A stretch of 64,000 bases of DNA from Bathynomus jamesi (taxonomy: Eukaryota; Arthropoda; Malacostraca; Isopoda; Cirolanidae). Below are positions 30,640 to 42,322 of the stretch, in pieces (positions within the stretch are counted from its first letter, which is position 1; each line of letters starts with the position of its first letter). The notes under the pieces are model-generated. The model did no database searches. It was not told where the DNA came from and saw only the letters and a program-made list of their open reading frames with translations. The position numbers and the translations under genes are program-made. The stretch is taken from NCBI GenBank assembly GCA_023014485.1, contig JAJOZX010000483.1:759501-823500 (forward strand), in the 5' to 3' direction.

Positions 30640-31624
30640 ATATATATATATATATATGTATCATAAGCTGTTTAAAAGACTGTATATATATAATTATAGT
30701 AAACGAAATAAACTAGTTAACCATAAAATTAATTATTTTCTATTATGAAGTTTTCGAATTATGTGTGGTTAACTATGTTATTTGTTTCGAAAATTCATAC
30801 ATAAATCTTTCTGAAACAGTGAAATCATTGTTGAAATGCTTTATTTGATGGACCTAATCGTTAAACACTATATACATCTATTGTAAAACACTATAAACAT
30901 CTATATATAGATGGGCTCGATTGATTAACTATATAAATATATTATGGTTTTTTATATGCTTTGTGCACAGACAAGCGTGTGTTTCATAATTTCTCTTCAT
31001 TTGAAGTGAAGGGAGACTTATCAGGGATTGGAGGGAAGGTCTCTCATTATGAGTTGCTGTTCACAACGAAATCTTTTAGTTGGAGACAACTCACCATAAT
31101 AATGGTAAAAAGTGGATTGAAGTGAAGGGATACTTATCAGGGATTGGGGGGAAGGTCTCTCATTATGAGTTGCTGCTTGTGTTACCTTATTTCTATACAA
31201 TAATGTCTTGAAGTGCTATTTTTGTACGGATATGGGGAAGGAAATTATAAGCCGTGCTTTCAGAACATTCGATAAGTTTAACTAAGTTTAACGAAGTTCA
31301 AGTTAATGTTATATTTGATTCTAATCGTTAAACACTATATACATCTATTGTAAAACCCTATATACATCTATACATCTATAGTGAAACACTATATATATAT
31401 ATATATATATATATCATAAGCTGTTTAAAAGACTGTATATATATAATTATAGTAAACGAAATAAACTAGTTAACCATAAAATTAATTATTTTCTATTATG
31501 AAGTTTTCGAAGGTAAACTATGTTATTTGTTTCTTTAACTTCAAGTTCAATGAAGTTAATGTTAAATTTGCTTCTAAACTAAAATTAAATGATATAAAAT
31601 AAATAATATATATATATATATATA
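30640..31624. repeat. Direct repeats of about 0.75 kb containing integrase debris
   Basis: The stretch from AATGTCTTGAAGTGC (30490 and 31200) through CATAAGCTGTTTAAAAGACT (30662 and 31417) to CTATTATGAAGTTTTCGAA is present twice in direct orientation with (TA)n tracts. Other short repeats include GGGACTTATCAGGGATTGG-like sequence at 31013 and 31128. No gene. Confidence 0.75.
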
Positions 31625-32689
31625 CAGGGTGGGCGGAAAGTAGCTCCCTATTTTGGATTGGTAAAAAAATACGTATATTATCCATTTATTTCAGAAGAAA
31701 TAATATGAAAAGGTAGGCATACATGGTAGGTTTTCTATAAAATTCAATGTGGGCTCCAACTCCTTTCCACCAGCTTCTGGAGCCGCCCAGGAATGGCGTC
31801 CACTGACTTTAGCAGGACTCCGGCGGGATGGAGGACATGACTTCCCGAATTCGGTCCTCCAGTTCTTCCAATGTCCTCGGTTTGGTGCGGTAGACTTCTT
31901 CCTTTACCCACCCCCAAAGAAAGAAGTCGCACGGTGTCCACTCGGGGCTCCTGGCTGGCCATTGATGTGGACCACGACGACCCATCCAACGCCCAGGGAA
32001 GTGGGCATCCAGCCACTCACGGACAACAAGAGCGAAGTGCGGAGGGGCGCCATCTTGCATAAATATCAGATCGTCGATGTTCTCCCAGTGCTGACAACCG
32101 GCCAGACCTCGTTCGCACATAGCAAGGTACCGCTCAGCATTCATGGTGTTGCGCATAAGGAACGGGCCCACAACCTGATCTGAGGTCATACCACACCACA
32201 CCGTTACACTGAACCGATTCTGCCGTTTTTCAGCGGTAACCATGGAATCCTCTCCTGCCCAGTAGTGGCAATTGTGGCGGTTGACACTTCGCTCTTGTTG
32301 TCCGTGAGGGCTGGATGCCCACTTCCCTGGGCGTTGGATGGTCGTCGTGGTCCACATCAATGGCCAGCCAGGAGCCCCGACTTGACACAGTGCGACTTCT
32401 TTCTTTGGGGTGGGTAAAGGAAGAAGTCTACCGCACCAAACCGAGGACATTGGAAGAACTGGAGGACGCGAATTCGGGAAGTCATGTCCTCCATCCCGCC
32501 GGAGTTCCGCTAAAGTCAGTGGACGCCATTCTGGGCGGCTCCAGAAGCTGTGGAAAGAGTTGGAGCCCACATTGAATTTTAGAGAAAACCTACCATGTAT
32601 GCCTACCTTTTCATATTATTTCTTCTGAAATAAATGGATAATATACGATTTTTTTACCAATCCAAAATAGGGAGCTACTTTCCGCCCAC

Positions 32690-32693
<4 letters not shown>
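31625..32693. mobile_element. Tc1/mariner-type element with inverted duplicated transposase halves
   Basis: Ends start GGGTGGGCGGAAAGTAGCTC and are inverted repeats extending more than 100 bp; TA repeats flank both sides. The minus strand encodes a 253-residue frame (31809-32570) containing Q-D-G-A-P-P-H-F and W-P-A-R-S-P-E-W-T-P-C-D-F-F-L-W-G, the second and third catalytic aspartate regions of an IS630/Tc1/mariner transposase. About 32270-32580 repeats the transposase 3' part and terminus in the opposite orientation, so the copy is a foldback chimera and lacks the N-terminal DNA-binding half. Confidence 0.8.

Positions 32694-32751
<58 letters not shown>
32694..32751. repeat. (TA)n microsatellite
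   Basis: Nearly uninterrupted TA repeat adjoining the mariner-type element; TA is also the target of such elements. Confidence 0.95.
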
Positions 32752-32753
<2 letters not shown>

Positions 32754-32787
32754 AACATAAGATGTTTAAAAGAATGTGTATATATAT

Positions 32788-33004
32788 AGGGTGAACCAAA
32801 TGTAGGTGGACAGTAAATGATAACGTTTATTTGAGAACATATTAATTTTTTTGTATACTATAATACAAAATAAATTTAAATAAATTTAGTTATAATATTT
32901 AATATAATATAACACAAACACCATAGTTATAATGAACACCATAGTTATAATATAATATAACACAAACCGTATTCAACCTACTGTCCACCTACTTTTGGTT
33001 CACC

Positions 33005-33006
<2 letters not shown>
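32788..33006. mobile_element. Mariner-like MITE, copy 1
   Basis: Terminal inverted repeats AGGGTGAACCAAATGTAGG and CCTACTTTTGGTTCACCGT flank about 220 bp of AT-rich noncoding DNA inside (TA)n. A second copy lies inverted at 61783-62006 with the same internal sequence. Confidence 0.85.
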
Positions 33007-33038
<32 letters not shown>

Positions 33039-33099
33039 TATATATATAATAATATAATATATCTAGCAATCCGATCATTGCAAAAAAAAACTGGAAAGG

Positions 33100-34025
33100 T
33101 CTGCAATTAATAAAGGTGTATTTAAACAGAATTTAATTGGATTCATGGCGTGATCTGACAACTCAGCAACTGCATACATGGTGCGATCTGACAACACAGC
33201 ACCTGAATACATGGCGTGACCTGACAACTCAGCAACTGAATACATTGCGCTATCTGGCAACTCAGCCAGAATAGAGGCTTATAAAAGACCGCGAAGTTGG
33301 TGAAAGACTCATTCAAGCTCGGCTCCCGGCCGAGCAAGGACCTCTGGTCCTTCTCTTTCAGGCCCTTTGGTAAAACCCCTTAGTGGCCTCTTAGGTTAGG
33401 AAAACGAAAATAACTTGGGGGAGAACTCCTCTCTCTCCTCCAGGTGTCTCTCTCTCTCTCTCCTACAGGTGTCTCTCTCTCTCCTTCAGGCGTCTCTCTC
33501 TCCTACAGGTGTCTCTCTCTCCTTCAGGCGTCTCTCTCTCTACAGGTGTCTCTCTCTCCTTCAGGCGTCTCTCTCTCCTACAGGTGTCTCTCTCTCTCTT
33601 CAGGTGTACCCTCCCCCCTTGGCTCAGTCAACTGGCTGATTCAGCCAACTGCTGATTCTGGCTGATTAGGAGCCTATAAAACAACGCCTACTCGGCTGAA
33701 GTCTTAATATGCACTTGGCTCCTGCCAGGTGAAACCTCTCTCCTTTCTCTCTGGTCCTTTGGGGGAATAGCTTGGGAGGCCCCCAAGTTGCATGCCCCTT
33801 GCAACCTAGGTTGGCAACAAAGGCCAGTACTCTTTTTTCTTTCTTTTTTTTTTCTTTTTTTTCTTTTTTTTTTTTTTTACTTTTTTTTAAAAAAAATTTG
33901 CAACCCCCACCCCCTCCCCCCTTTGCAACAACCCCACCCCCTTTGCAACAACCCCCACCCCCTTTCCAACATTACATAATAACCTGCAACATTCTTGCAC
34001 TCTCCCCTTTTGCGGCTATACTACT
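33100..34025. repeat. Right terminal region of Polinton 1 with tandem arrays
   Basis: Contains 31-bp-type repeats built on GATCTGACAACTCAGCAACTG and CATACATGGTGCGATCTG (33140-33270), a block AAGCTCGGCTCCCGGCCGAG, a run of CTCTCTCTCCTACAGGTGT-type repeats (33430-33610), then T-rich and CCCCCTTTGCAACAA repeats, ending at the terminus. The same order of blocks appears in both arms of Polinton 2. No gene. Confidence 0.85.
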
Positions 34026-34031
34026 CCTGCC

Positions 34032-35111
34032 AATTAATTTATTTTGAATGCAAATCACAATGTCACAGTAATTCATAAGAACAAGTGTGTTTAGCAGTCT
34101 TTGGAGCATACATGTATTTCGAACTAAAATGGAAATTTAATAAACATTGGCAACGAGCAAAACAATTTACAAACTGAATAGTAATAGACAGACATTAGTG
34201 ACATTAGTAATGAGTAATACAATACAAGTTGCAAAACATACAAACATACATAGCAATGAGCAAACTTTGAGCAAACTAGTAAAATTCCAAAAGTAAAATT
34301 GAGCAAACTAATAAAATTACTTTGAGCAAAGTAGTAATGAGCAAAATTTGCTCATAGTAATGAGCAAAGCAAATTGCAAACGGAAGAGTGACAGACAATA
34401 GTAATAAGTAATATTTATTGCAAAACACAGAATACTAAACTAAAACGGAATAGTAATAAACAATAATAACGAGTAAAACAAATTGAAAAATACACAGTAA
34501 TATCCGAACTACGCAAATTGTATGAAATCAATATTGTACTGAAATCAAGGTATCAACAGTCGTTTAAGTTCCTTGCTTCTGTTGGCACATTATCATGATG
34601 CGTTCCCGATCATTTTGGACAACACATCGTTTTCCGCAAACATGAGTAGAGCTGTCTCCAAGACATCCTGAGAGATCATGTTTCTGGTCTTTGTTTTTAG
34701 CAGTTTTAATTTTGAAAAACGTCGTTCACAAGTAACTTGTGACACTGAAAGAGTCATGATGAATCTGTACGCCAAAATAGATTAACATAAGCCCTAGAGT
34801 ACAAATTGTACTTCATTAGAATTTTGTATGCACAGGTACAACACTGCTTACAAGACTTTCCAGATCTACAAGTTATCAAACCATTCAGATCGTCAATATC
34901 TGTGTCCTTATCAGGATCATCTAAAATCTAAATCGACGAGTACATCCATGCTCGTGTATGTTTCAGGCACAGATAACTTCAAAGATTTCCAATTCTTCGC
35001 AAACGAAGCTCGGGCTTCTTGGGCACCGTTGTTCACACGGCTCTGGGCCCAAGTACTGGGGGGGTCCACCGGGAAATTTCCCGGTATCCCGGTGGGCCAG
35101 TCCGTCACTGC
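34032..35111 (-). mobile_element. hAT element remnant (DUF4371/ZMYM-type)
   Basis: The minus-strand frame 34775-34593 has the hAT dimerisation signature S-V-S-Q-V-T-C-E-R-R-F-S-K-L-K followed by K-T-K-T-R-N and an L-E-T-A-L-L helix. Near 35045-35111 the sequence TCCACCGGGAAATTTCCCGG leads to a terminus that reads CAGTGACGGACTGGCCCACC on the minus strand, typical of this hAT group. The left terminus and 8-bp duplication were not found, so the copy is probably truncated next to the Polinton. 34040-34560 is AT-rich with repeated GAGCAAA motifs. Confidence 0.65.
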
Positions 35112-35403
35112 GTGTGGTGTTCACAAGCTATACCGCCGTCCGTTAATTAGGTTTACTTGATTTTTTTTTATTTTCATAGTCGTTTGCATTTATTAAGTTA
35201 GTTTTAGGCTTATTATTTTCTCATATATTTAGACGTTATTGATAAAACTCATAGTCGGTTATTTACCTTTTGACTTTCGTTATAAAGTCTTGGTTTTTAA
35301 AAGAAAAGTATAAGCTTGGTTAATTTAAATCGGCTTAGAATAATTAGTAACGACCTCCGGTAATTATGTCGCAAATGACATGACCTGAAGTTGAAATCAA
35401 AAT

Positions 35404-35580
35404 TACATTTTTCTAGTGTATTTTGGTGTGCTCTGTTCAAATATAATTTTCATTTCTTGTGCAAATGAACAGAAATACGTGTTTGGGCCATGCAGTGACA
35501 ACTGTATTTCTGTTCATTTGCACAAGAAATGAAGGTCATATTCGAACAAAGCACACCAAAATACACTTAAAAAAATGTAT
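35404..35580. repeat. Palindromic MITE-like inverted repeat
   Basis: Arms of about 75 bp around CATTTCTTGTGCAAATGAAC and its complement, loop near 35487-35505. The outer parts contain TGTATTTTGGTGTGC and its complement. No coding sequence. The flanking 35112-35403 holds no recognisable feature. Confidence 0.8.
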
Positions 35581-35694
35581 TTATGACTACATTTTATACA
35601 ATAAAGCATAACCTAACACGTTCATGTTACGAGATCTCGTAAACGACGCGTTACCACAGGAAACGTGCAAAATACCTCAAAATTAATCAGAAAA

Positions 35695-36000
35695 GTTTGC
35701 TCTCGTCATTTTTGTTTAAACTGACGAAAATATCACGACTTAACCTAACCAATCAAGGGCATTCAGTTGACCTAACCGGGCATTCAATCATTTAATTAAT
35801 CATTTAGGGCACATGACGGATCAAGTTCTCAAAGTCGAAACCACAAGAACGGCACATCATAATTCTATTACAAACACCACCAAACTGAATACAATTAGAA
35901 AAAAAAATAGCCAGAACAGAAACAAACTAATGAAGCCGCAGAGTAACATGACGTCATACCCCCCCTCCCGACTACAAATACACTATATATATATATATAT
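35695..36000. other. MITE-arm relative and AT-rich spacer
   Basis: 35705-35800 carries GACGAAAATATCACGACTTA and CCTAACC motifs shared with the arms of the MITE at 13054-13506, in a shortened arrangement without the second arm. A (TA)n tract follows at 35984-36005. No gene. Confidence 0.55.
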
Positions 36001-36007
36001 ATATATT

Positions 36008-36206
36008 GGGCTACGTAGTGGCCGATGTCGTAACACCGCTTCTCGGAGATCAGCGAAGTTAAGCAACATTGGGTCTGGGTAGTAGTTGGATGGGAGACCG
36101 TCCTCTGCGCTCAGATTATGTAGCGACCCGTGGTTCGGATCCCACGTAAAGCTGTAGGTCCCCTCCGTCATATGACCTCAGATGTTGCGAAGGAGGTTAA
36201 ACAACC
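36008..36206 (+). mobile_element. 5S-rRNA-derived SINE, copy 2
   Basis: Begins GGGCTACGTAGTGGCCGATG and carries 5S-like boxes GAAGTTAAGCAACATTGGGT and TTGGATGGGAGACCG, then the shared 3' module CGACCCGTGGTTCGGATCCC. It is preceded by (TA)n and ends in an A-rich tail. More complete at its 5' end than the copy at 11.6 kb. Confidence 0.78.
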
Positions 36207-37235
36207 CAATTAAAAAAAAATATATATATATTATTATTTTCTACAATAGTTTGCACAAAAAATGAGTGACATATTTGAATAAAGCTACTAAAACTACCCC
36301 ATAAAAAGTTATTTTGATTTACAGGTCCAGCCCATGTCATTTAAAACATATTAACCACGACCTCCAACTTTACGAACCCAGCGTAAAGAAAATATAACCA
36401 TCCCATCATTTATGCATTGGGAAATAAACGAAGGACAGGAAACGAATCTCAAATTAAACCCAATAACCTTTACAATCTGACGCGGAAAACAAAAAGATTT
36501 ACCAAAACTAAAGAAAAGTTAAACTACTGCCCCTTAAAGAGAATAATTTCTTAGTTTTAGGGCTAAGAATGTTCAACAGACTCTTGAAACAATTCAGAAA
36601 CAAAACAAAAAAAAAATGAGAACGTTTTCAAGATCAACATGGATGACTAACTTAGAAAAATATCAGATGAGACAGGTGTGTCTGGACACGTTAAATACCA
36701 AGCTGGGAAGAATAATTTTCTCTTACACCTGGCAACTACTACATGCTGAGCCTGACCCTGACCTGCACAGGATGAAATATAGATCACAAAACATATATAT
36801 ATATATATATTCCTAAATCGCCAAATTCCTACTACATTTTCGTCGGTAGTCATTGAAGTTACATTAGTTCCTATATGTGATGTCTTTCATTTTTTAAATT
36901 TTTAATCAATTACGCTTGCGTTAAGGTAGGAAGAAATGACGTTAAAAAGTTTAGAAAATGCGCTCTTTTGTCGTATATGATGATTTTTTTTTTTAATTTC
37001 ACTCGCGTTCGGATTTTAATTAAAAAATCTAAATCAAACTAATTACAATATATTATCTCAGGATTTTACACACGCAGTTTTTGGCTTTATTTGAAGTTTT
37101 AGGTAAGGTTAACTTAACCTAACTTAACCTAAATTGAACCCCCAAAAAACATCTACAACAAAGTAGTAGCTATTTTCCTTGTAGGAGGAGAGGGGTACAA
37201 AAGAGAGCACCGAATAGGAGCGAACGTAATTTTAG

Positions 37236-37285
<50 letters not shown>

Positions 37286-37561
37286 CACGAATATAAACAT
37301 GTCTATTATTATGTGCCCGTTATTTTATAATGGATGTATCATATATTTAATTATTGGGATTTCTTCCTCAGAAAGATAAAACAGATCGGGAGTTTTATTC
37401 GGCATATACTGTACCTATACATTTCTAATCTTTCATTACTTAATAACTAAAATATTCTATATTAAAATCGTTCTTTCACCATTTCCGAAATTTGGAAAAG
37501 ACGATACCGCTACCAGTAGACAACCTAGCAAGACCATAGAAGTCGTTACTCCAGATTCACA

Positions 37562-37588
<27 letters not shown>
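36207..37588. other. No gene seen
   Basis: AT-rich sequence with several (TA)n tracts (36790-36810, 37240-37272, 37562-37592) and a short TTAACCTAACTTAACCTAA stretch near 37108-37130, a motif frequent in arthropod noncoding DNA. No domain-bearing frames. Confidence 0.55.
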
Positions 37589-37592
<4 letters not shown>

Positions 37593-37596
<4 letters not shown>

Positions 37597-37863
37597 CGCA
37601 AGGGGGTTCTAAGCTCGTGCTCTTGAGTGCTCTTTGTGCTCGTTTGTACGTGCTTATTCCTGGAGGTTTCACGTGCGCCCTCCCGGCCCTAGCACCCAAG
37701 GATGATGGGGCTCGACCCTGCAGTCCTTGTCATCCTTGGTCTTTTTCCACTTCGACTGTCCCCTCCACCCTTTCTTTTTCCTCTGTCTTTCCTCTCACTT
37801 TTTCTTTGTTTTTCCGCTGAGATATGCCCTTTAAATAGAGGCGAATCGGTTCTTCCTGAACCA

Positions 37864-37880
<17 letters not shown>
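37593..37880 (+). repeat. Retroposon-like GC-rich segment with A/TA tail
   Basis: A 270-bp GC- and pyrimidine-rich island in AT-rich DNA that ends CTTCCTGAACC followed by a run of A and then TA repeats. Abrupt composition change plus A-tail suggests a retroposed 3' end, but I cannot name the family. Confidence 0.4.
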
Positions 37881-37914
<34 letters not shown>

Positions 37915-37919
<5 letters not shown>

Positions 37920-38705
37920 GGTGCCAAAATGACCAGTCCCTTTTTTCAGATATTCATTTTTTTAATAATAAAGGTAGATATATTTACAAATGTAATAACA
38001 TCGAACTATATATACAAAATTATGTTAACAGTCATTGTTTGGCGTGTTTCCCTTTTGCAGCCAAAACAGCAGCTACTCTTGTCAGTATTGCTTCAGTCAG
38101 TGTTTGTATTTTATTTGCTCTAATGTTCGAACATGCTGCACTAGTTCCTCAAAGATGACAGTTTAAAGAATGTATTTTTATTTTCAACTTTTTAGTGGAG
38201 TCCAAAAAATTTTTATGAAACTGAAATCCAGTTATTAAGACGACAATTCTATTATTTTTAATGCATTTTGTCCTCTTTGTTCTTCAGATAGCTCGTGCAG
38301 TTTAGATATATGCTTTGGGTTATTGTCGTGTTGGAAAATAAAGTATGGACCCACCAAAAGATTACCACTTGGTATGGCATCATGTACTAGAATGGAATGA
38401 TACTATTTGTCCGTTATTCCATTGATTTTTGCGATGTATCCAACTTCAGACTCGCTGAAATAAGGCCAAACCATAACCTTGGCCTCGGTATTTGTTTCTT
38501 TTCTTCCTCTATGCGGGATAGGAGGGTTCGTTTTAGCGGGCATTCGCCCTTGGCTGCTCATAGTCATCTCAGAGCTTGACCCGGCTGGATGCGCATTCCT
38601 CACAATAGAAAACGATGGAGCTTCCGTTGAGCATCATTCTCAGTGCTGTATATGATGTGTCCGTGACGAAGTCGTTGCATGTGGAAGTACAGGGTGTATA
38701 AATTG
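37915..38705 (-). pseudogene. Tc1-like transposase remnant
   Basis: The minus strand contains V-M-V-W-P-Y-F-S near 38460-38480 and, in another frame, H-D-N-N-P-K-H-I-S-K-L-H-E-L near 38285-38325, the second catalytic aspartate block of Tc1-like transposases. Several frameshifts and stops interrupt it. One outer edge reads GTGGGTGCCAAAATGACCAG at 37917. Confidence 0.7.
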
Positions 38706-39162
38706 AGAAAATTAAATGTTGCATATAATAATATTTTTAGGGATTTATTAAGAACTCCAAGATTTATAAATATGTGCTCCTTCTAGTGACAGTATGCTGT
38801 TTGTAGTCAATATATATATATAGCCGATATATTTTATAAATCTCAAATCTGGAAGCATTGGCGTAGACAATTAATTGCATGTTCATTATGCACAGTGATT
38901 CACGGGCCTGCTTAGTTAGTGCTCCAGTCAACTATCTCTTAATCGGTCTACTTGTATATTGTTTGTACCAGACGAGTCTGAAATAAAGCGTTTGTTTGTT
39001 TGTTTCTTTGTTTCTATGGGACAAGTGCCAGCAACTAATAAATGTCAATACAGAATCAGAATTATCACTAAAAGAGCCTGGGCGACCCTACTAGTTTATT
39101 CATTACTTAGCTGTCTTTACTCCCTGATTGATATTCACTACCAAAAGTTTGGTAAGCCCAGT
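38706..39162. repeat. AT-rich flank with possible SINE/LINE 3' tail
   Basis: Around 38890-39015 a segment ends AATAAAGCGTTTG followed by repeated TTTG/TTTC units, as in retroposon tails. No promoter boxes or coding frames identified, so the family is unknown. Confidence 0.4.
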
Positions 39163-39170
39163 ATCTAGGT

Positions 39171-39396
39171 CAGAGCTTTCCAAACTGTGTGTCACGACAA
39201 ATTAGTGTGTCGCCAATACCTCCCAGGTGTGTTGCCAAATTTAGTTAATTATTTTCAATTTTTTGTATTTTGAAAATTTTGATTTTTGTATCAACAAAAT
39301 CGGCTACAAGGTAAACCACCTACTGAAAAATTATCTGATATTTGATAACAAAAATTAATTAGTGTGTCGCCAACGTGAAAAGTTTGGAAAACTCTG
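39171..39396. mobile_element. hAT-type MITE with 8-bp target duplication
   Basis: Ends CAGAGCTTTCCAAACTGTG and GTTTGGAAAACTCTG are inverted repeats of hAT type. The 8-bp duplication ATCTAGGT lies at 39163-39170 and 39397-39404. Polinton 2 subsequently inserted beside it, duplicating TAGGTC, which overlaps this duplication. No coding sequence. Confidence 0.88.
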
Positions 39397-40009
39397 ATCT
39401 AGGTCAGTAGTATAGCCGCAAAAGGGTAGAGTGCAAGAATGTTGCAAGTGATTAAGTAATGTTGCAAAGGGGTGGGGGTGTTGCAAAGGGGGGTTGTTGC
39501 AAAGGGGGGTGGGGGTGTTATAAAAAAGGAAAAAAAAAGAAAAAAAGAAGAAAAAAAAACAAAAGGGCCCTTTGTTGCCAACCGGGGTTGCAAGGGGCAT
39601 GCAACTTGGAGGTGGAGTTCTCCCCCAAGCTATTCCCCCCAAAGGGCCAGAAAGGAGAGAAAAGAGGAGAGAAAGGAGGAGAGGTGTTCACCTGGCAGGA
39701 GCCAAGTGCATATTAAGACTTCAGCCGAGTAGGCGTTGTTTTATAGGCTCTCTAATCAGCCAGTTGGCTGAGCCAAGGGGGGAGGGGTACACCTGAAGGA
39801 GAGAGAGAGAGAGAGAGTAGTTGCCTTGATTGCAAGGCATGCAACTTGGAGGCGGAGTTCTCCCCAAGTTATTTTCGTTTACCTAACCTAAGAGGCCTCT
39901 AAGGGGTTTTCCCAAAGGGCCAGAAAGAGAAGGACCAGAGGTCTTGCTCGGCTGGGAGCCGAGCTTGATGATTCTTTCATCAGCTTCTCGGTCTTTTATA
40001 AACCTCTAT

Positions 40010-40200
40010 TCTGGCTGAGTTGCCAGATAGCGCCATGTATGCAGTTGCTGAGTTGCCAGATCACGCCATGTATTCAGGTGCTGTGTTGCCAGATCGCACC
40101 ATGTATGCAGTTGCTGAGTTGCCAGATCACGCCATGTATTCGGGTGCTGAGTTGCCAGATCGCACCATGTATTCCAGATAGCGCCATGTGTTCCAGATAG
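40010..40200. repeat. Subterminal tandem array, left arm of Polinton 2
   Basis: Repeats of about 31 bp, alternating GAGTTGCCAGATCACGCCATG and GTTGCCAGATCGCACCATGTA forms. The inverted counterpart is at 55030-55215. Confidence 0.88.
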
Positions 40201-40457
40201 CAAAAACCATATATTAATCATCCATTTAAATAGTGTACCACAATATATGATGGTAGATGAATCCAATTAAATTCTGTTTATTAAATAAATAATTTTTACA
40301 CACTTAATTTTTATTATAAATATTCGAATATCAGTGGGGAAAACGAAACGATATGAAAATTTACGAAACAATTCATTAAAAGTTGAAATTAGCCAAAACA
40401 CAATCCGATATAACGGGGTCGGGCGACATGAGAGATCTTCCTTCCAGACCGCTCTTG

Positions 40458-40461
<4 letters not shown>

Positions 40462-40519
<58 letters not shown>

Positions 40520-40580
40520 ATAGTATATATATAATATATAATAAACGAATAAACAACTCGTGCGCACACACACACACACA
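40462..40580. repeat. (TA)n and (CA)n microsatellites
   Basis: TA repeats at about 40462-40515 and CA repeats at about 40565-40581. They produce low-complexity frames on both strands that are not genes. Confidence 0.93.
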
Positions 40581-40773
40581 CGCACAATGAAAATTTACGA
40601 AACAATTCATTTAAAAGTTGAAATTAACCAAAACACAAACCGCTATAACGGGGTCGGTTTCGAAGAACACCTGATGGTTGAGAGACCTTCCCCCCAATCC
40701 CTCATAATTTTTACCTTTCTCCCAGACAGCTTGAACAAATCCTCTCTTGACTCCATTTCTTAGATATGCCCAC

Positions 40774-40795
<22 letters not shown>

Positions 40796-40847
<52 letters not shown>

Positions 40848-41254
40848 TCAAAGAACGGAATATGCTTGTATCTTTTGCCAGCAAATCTATCACCCATAGT
40901 TTTCGAGAAAATAATATTTCCATTTACTCAGTTTTCCCAAAATATTATTTAAAATTAAGTGTACTAATTTAAATTTACTTTCTTTTTCCCAGGTTGACTA
41001 TACCCACAATTATAATAAATAATAATAATCGAATTACGGATGATTGTTCGAAAACCATAGTTCGAAAAACAGTTGTTCGAAGCAACAATTATTCGACGTT
41101 ATAATTGTTCGAATGAACAACCAACTAAATAAAATCTTAGTTGCCAAGACGCAAATACGAAGACGTAAATAACAAGGTTAGCCTCTTCATTTAAACTATA
41201 ACATTTATAGTGCTGCAGTTAAACCACCCTTAAAATGGCTTTCACCTTACCATA

Positions 41255-41260
<6 letters not shown>
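40796..41260. repeat. (GA)n tract and AT-rich arm segment
   Basis: TA repeats pass into GA repeats (about 40806-40840), then GTTTTGTTCAAAGAACGG, the complement of the segment that follows left-end gene A in Polinton 1's right arm. The motif GTTCGAA and its variants recur between 41045 and 41115. The segment to about 41230 is matched inverted at 52985-53290. Confidence 0.8.
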
Positions 41261-41302
<42 letters not shown>

Positions 41303-41420
41303 CGAAATGAAAATTTATGAAACAATTCATTTAAAAGTTGAAATTAGCCAAAACACAATCCGCTATAACGGGGTCGGACGACATGAGAGATCTTCCTTCC
41401 AGACCGCTCTTGATGTATAT

Positions 41421-42322
41421 ACAGGGCGTCCCAAAAAATGTATACACACTTTAACAGCTGATAGCTCAATTGATGTTTCTTTCTTTCCAAGTTAAACCCA
41501 TTAGAATTAATAATGGCAGTCAGACTAAGCTTTGAACAAAGGAAATTCATTCTAAAATGCTACCGGAAGTGTGAAAACGCAGTTGAAGTGCAAAGACAGT
41601 TTAGGAGGGAGTTTCAAACAGATCCACCAACGCGACTTACCATCACTCGAATTAGAGATAAGTTTGAAGCCGATGGAACTGTTCAGAATGTCCACAAGAA
41701 GCGTTCCGGAAGATCACGGACATCGACAAGCCCCACAAAGCAAGAAAGAGTACTGGAAACGTATCACCAAAGTCCAAGAAAATCTGTGCGGCAAGCGAGT
41801 CGTGAGGTAGGAATTTCAGAATCGTCTGTCCAACGCATTTTGAAGCGCTGTCAATGGAAAAGTTACATTCCAAGATTAGTCCATGCTATTAATGAAGATG
41901 ATCCGGACCGAAGAGTGGAGTATTGCGAGTGGTACTTGGCACGATGTGGATGTGGATTGGACGAAGGGGTTTCGTAGAATACCCTCCGCGTTCACCAGAC
42001 CTCACACCACTAGACTTTTTTTATGGGGATACTTAAAAGACAAAGTCTACGCTATAAAACCTGCAACAGTCGCTGAATTGAGAGCAGCCATTGAACGAGA
42101 ATGCACACAAATACCAAACGAAATGTTTCGTAATGTTTGCGATTCCATTGCTTCGCGTTATCAGCAGTGCCTGGACCAGAACGGACGTCAGTTTGAAAAC
42201 AGGCGTTGTCAAAACAATTAAATAATGTCTGTAGATTCTATTACATTTTGAAAATGAAATGTATTTTAATAAACACTGCCTTTATAAGTATTTAAAGTGT
42301 GTATACATTTTTTTGGGACGCC

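Larger units (their letters stand above)
14283..34025. mobile_element. Polinton/Maverick (adintovirus-like) element 1, 19.7 kb
   Basis: The left end reads AGTAGTATAGCCGC at 14283 and the right end is its reverse complement, finishing CTACT at 34025. The flanking 6-bp duplication CCTGCC occupies 14277-14282 and 34026-34031. Polintons are known for AG...CT-type ends, 6-bp duplications, 15-20 kb size and a gene set of DNA polymerase B, retroviral-type integrase, FtsK/HerA-type ATPase, adenovirus-type cysteine protease and jelly-roll capsid proteins; all are present here. Minus-strand genes occupy 15456-21861 and 27904-28888; plus-strand virion genes occupy 21946-27780. The right side was enlarged by later insertions (a Tc1/mariner-type element at 31625-32693 and a MITE at 32788-33006) and by repeated gene fragments. 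ATPase, capsid protein and protease are frameshifted in this copy. Confidence 0.95.
29507..34025. repeat. Right inverted arm of Polinton 1, expanded by insertions
   Basis: Runs from the inverted gene copy to the right terminus. Compared with the 1.68-kb left arm it is 4.5 kb long because of microsatellites, integrase fragments, a Tc1/mariner-type element, a MITE and a different tandem array. Sequence near 30305-30400 and the terminal 900 bp resemble the arms of Polinton 2 more closely than the left arm of this element. Confidence 0.75.

Noticed and set aside
31749..32628. Plus-strand frames across the Tc1/mariner-type element
   Set aside because: They are antisense shadows; the catalytic motifs read on the minus strand (and inverted in the duplicated half).
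36008..36120. 5S rRNA gene
   Set aside because: Only the internal promoter region is similar; a non-5S 3' module and a second copy with the same module show that it is a SINE.
40334..40610. Open frames with long Y-I-Y-I or V-C-V-C runs here and at many similar places (29958, 37702, 42259, 53452, 53871)
   Set aside because: They are translations of TA or TG microsatellites with no other coding support.
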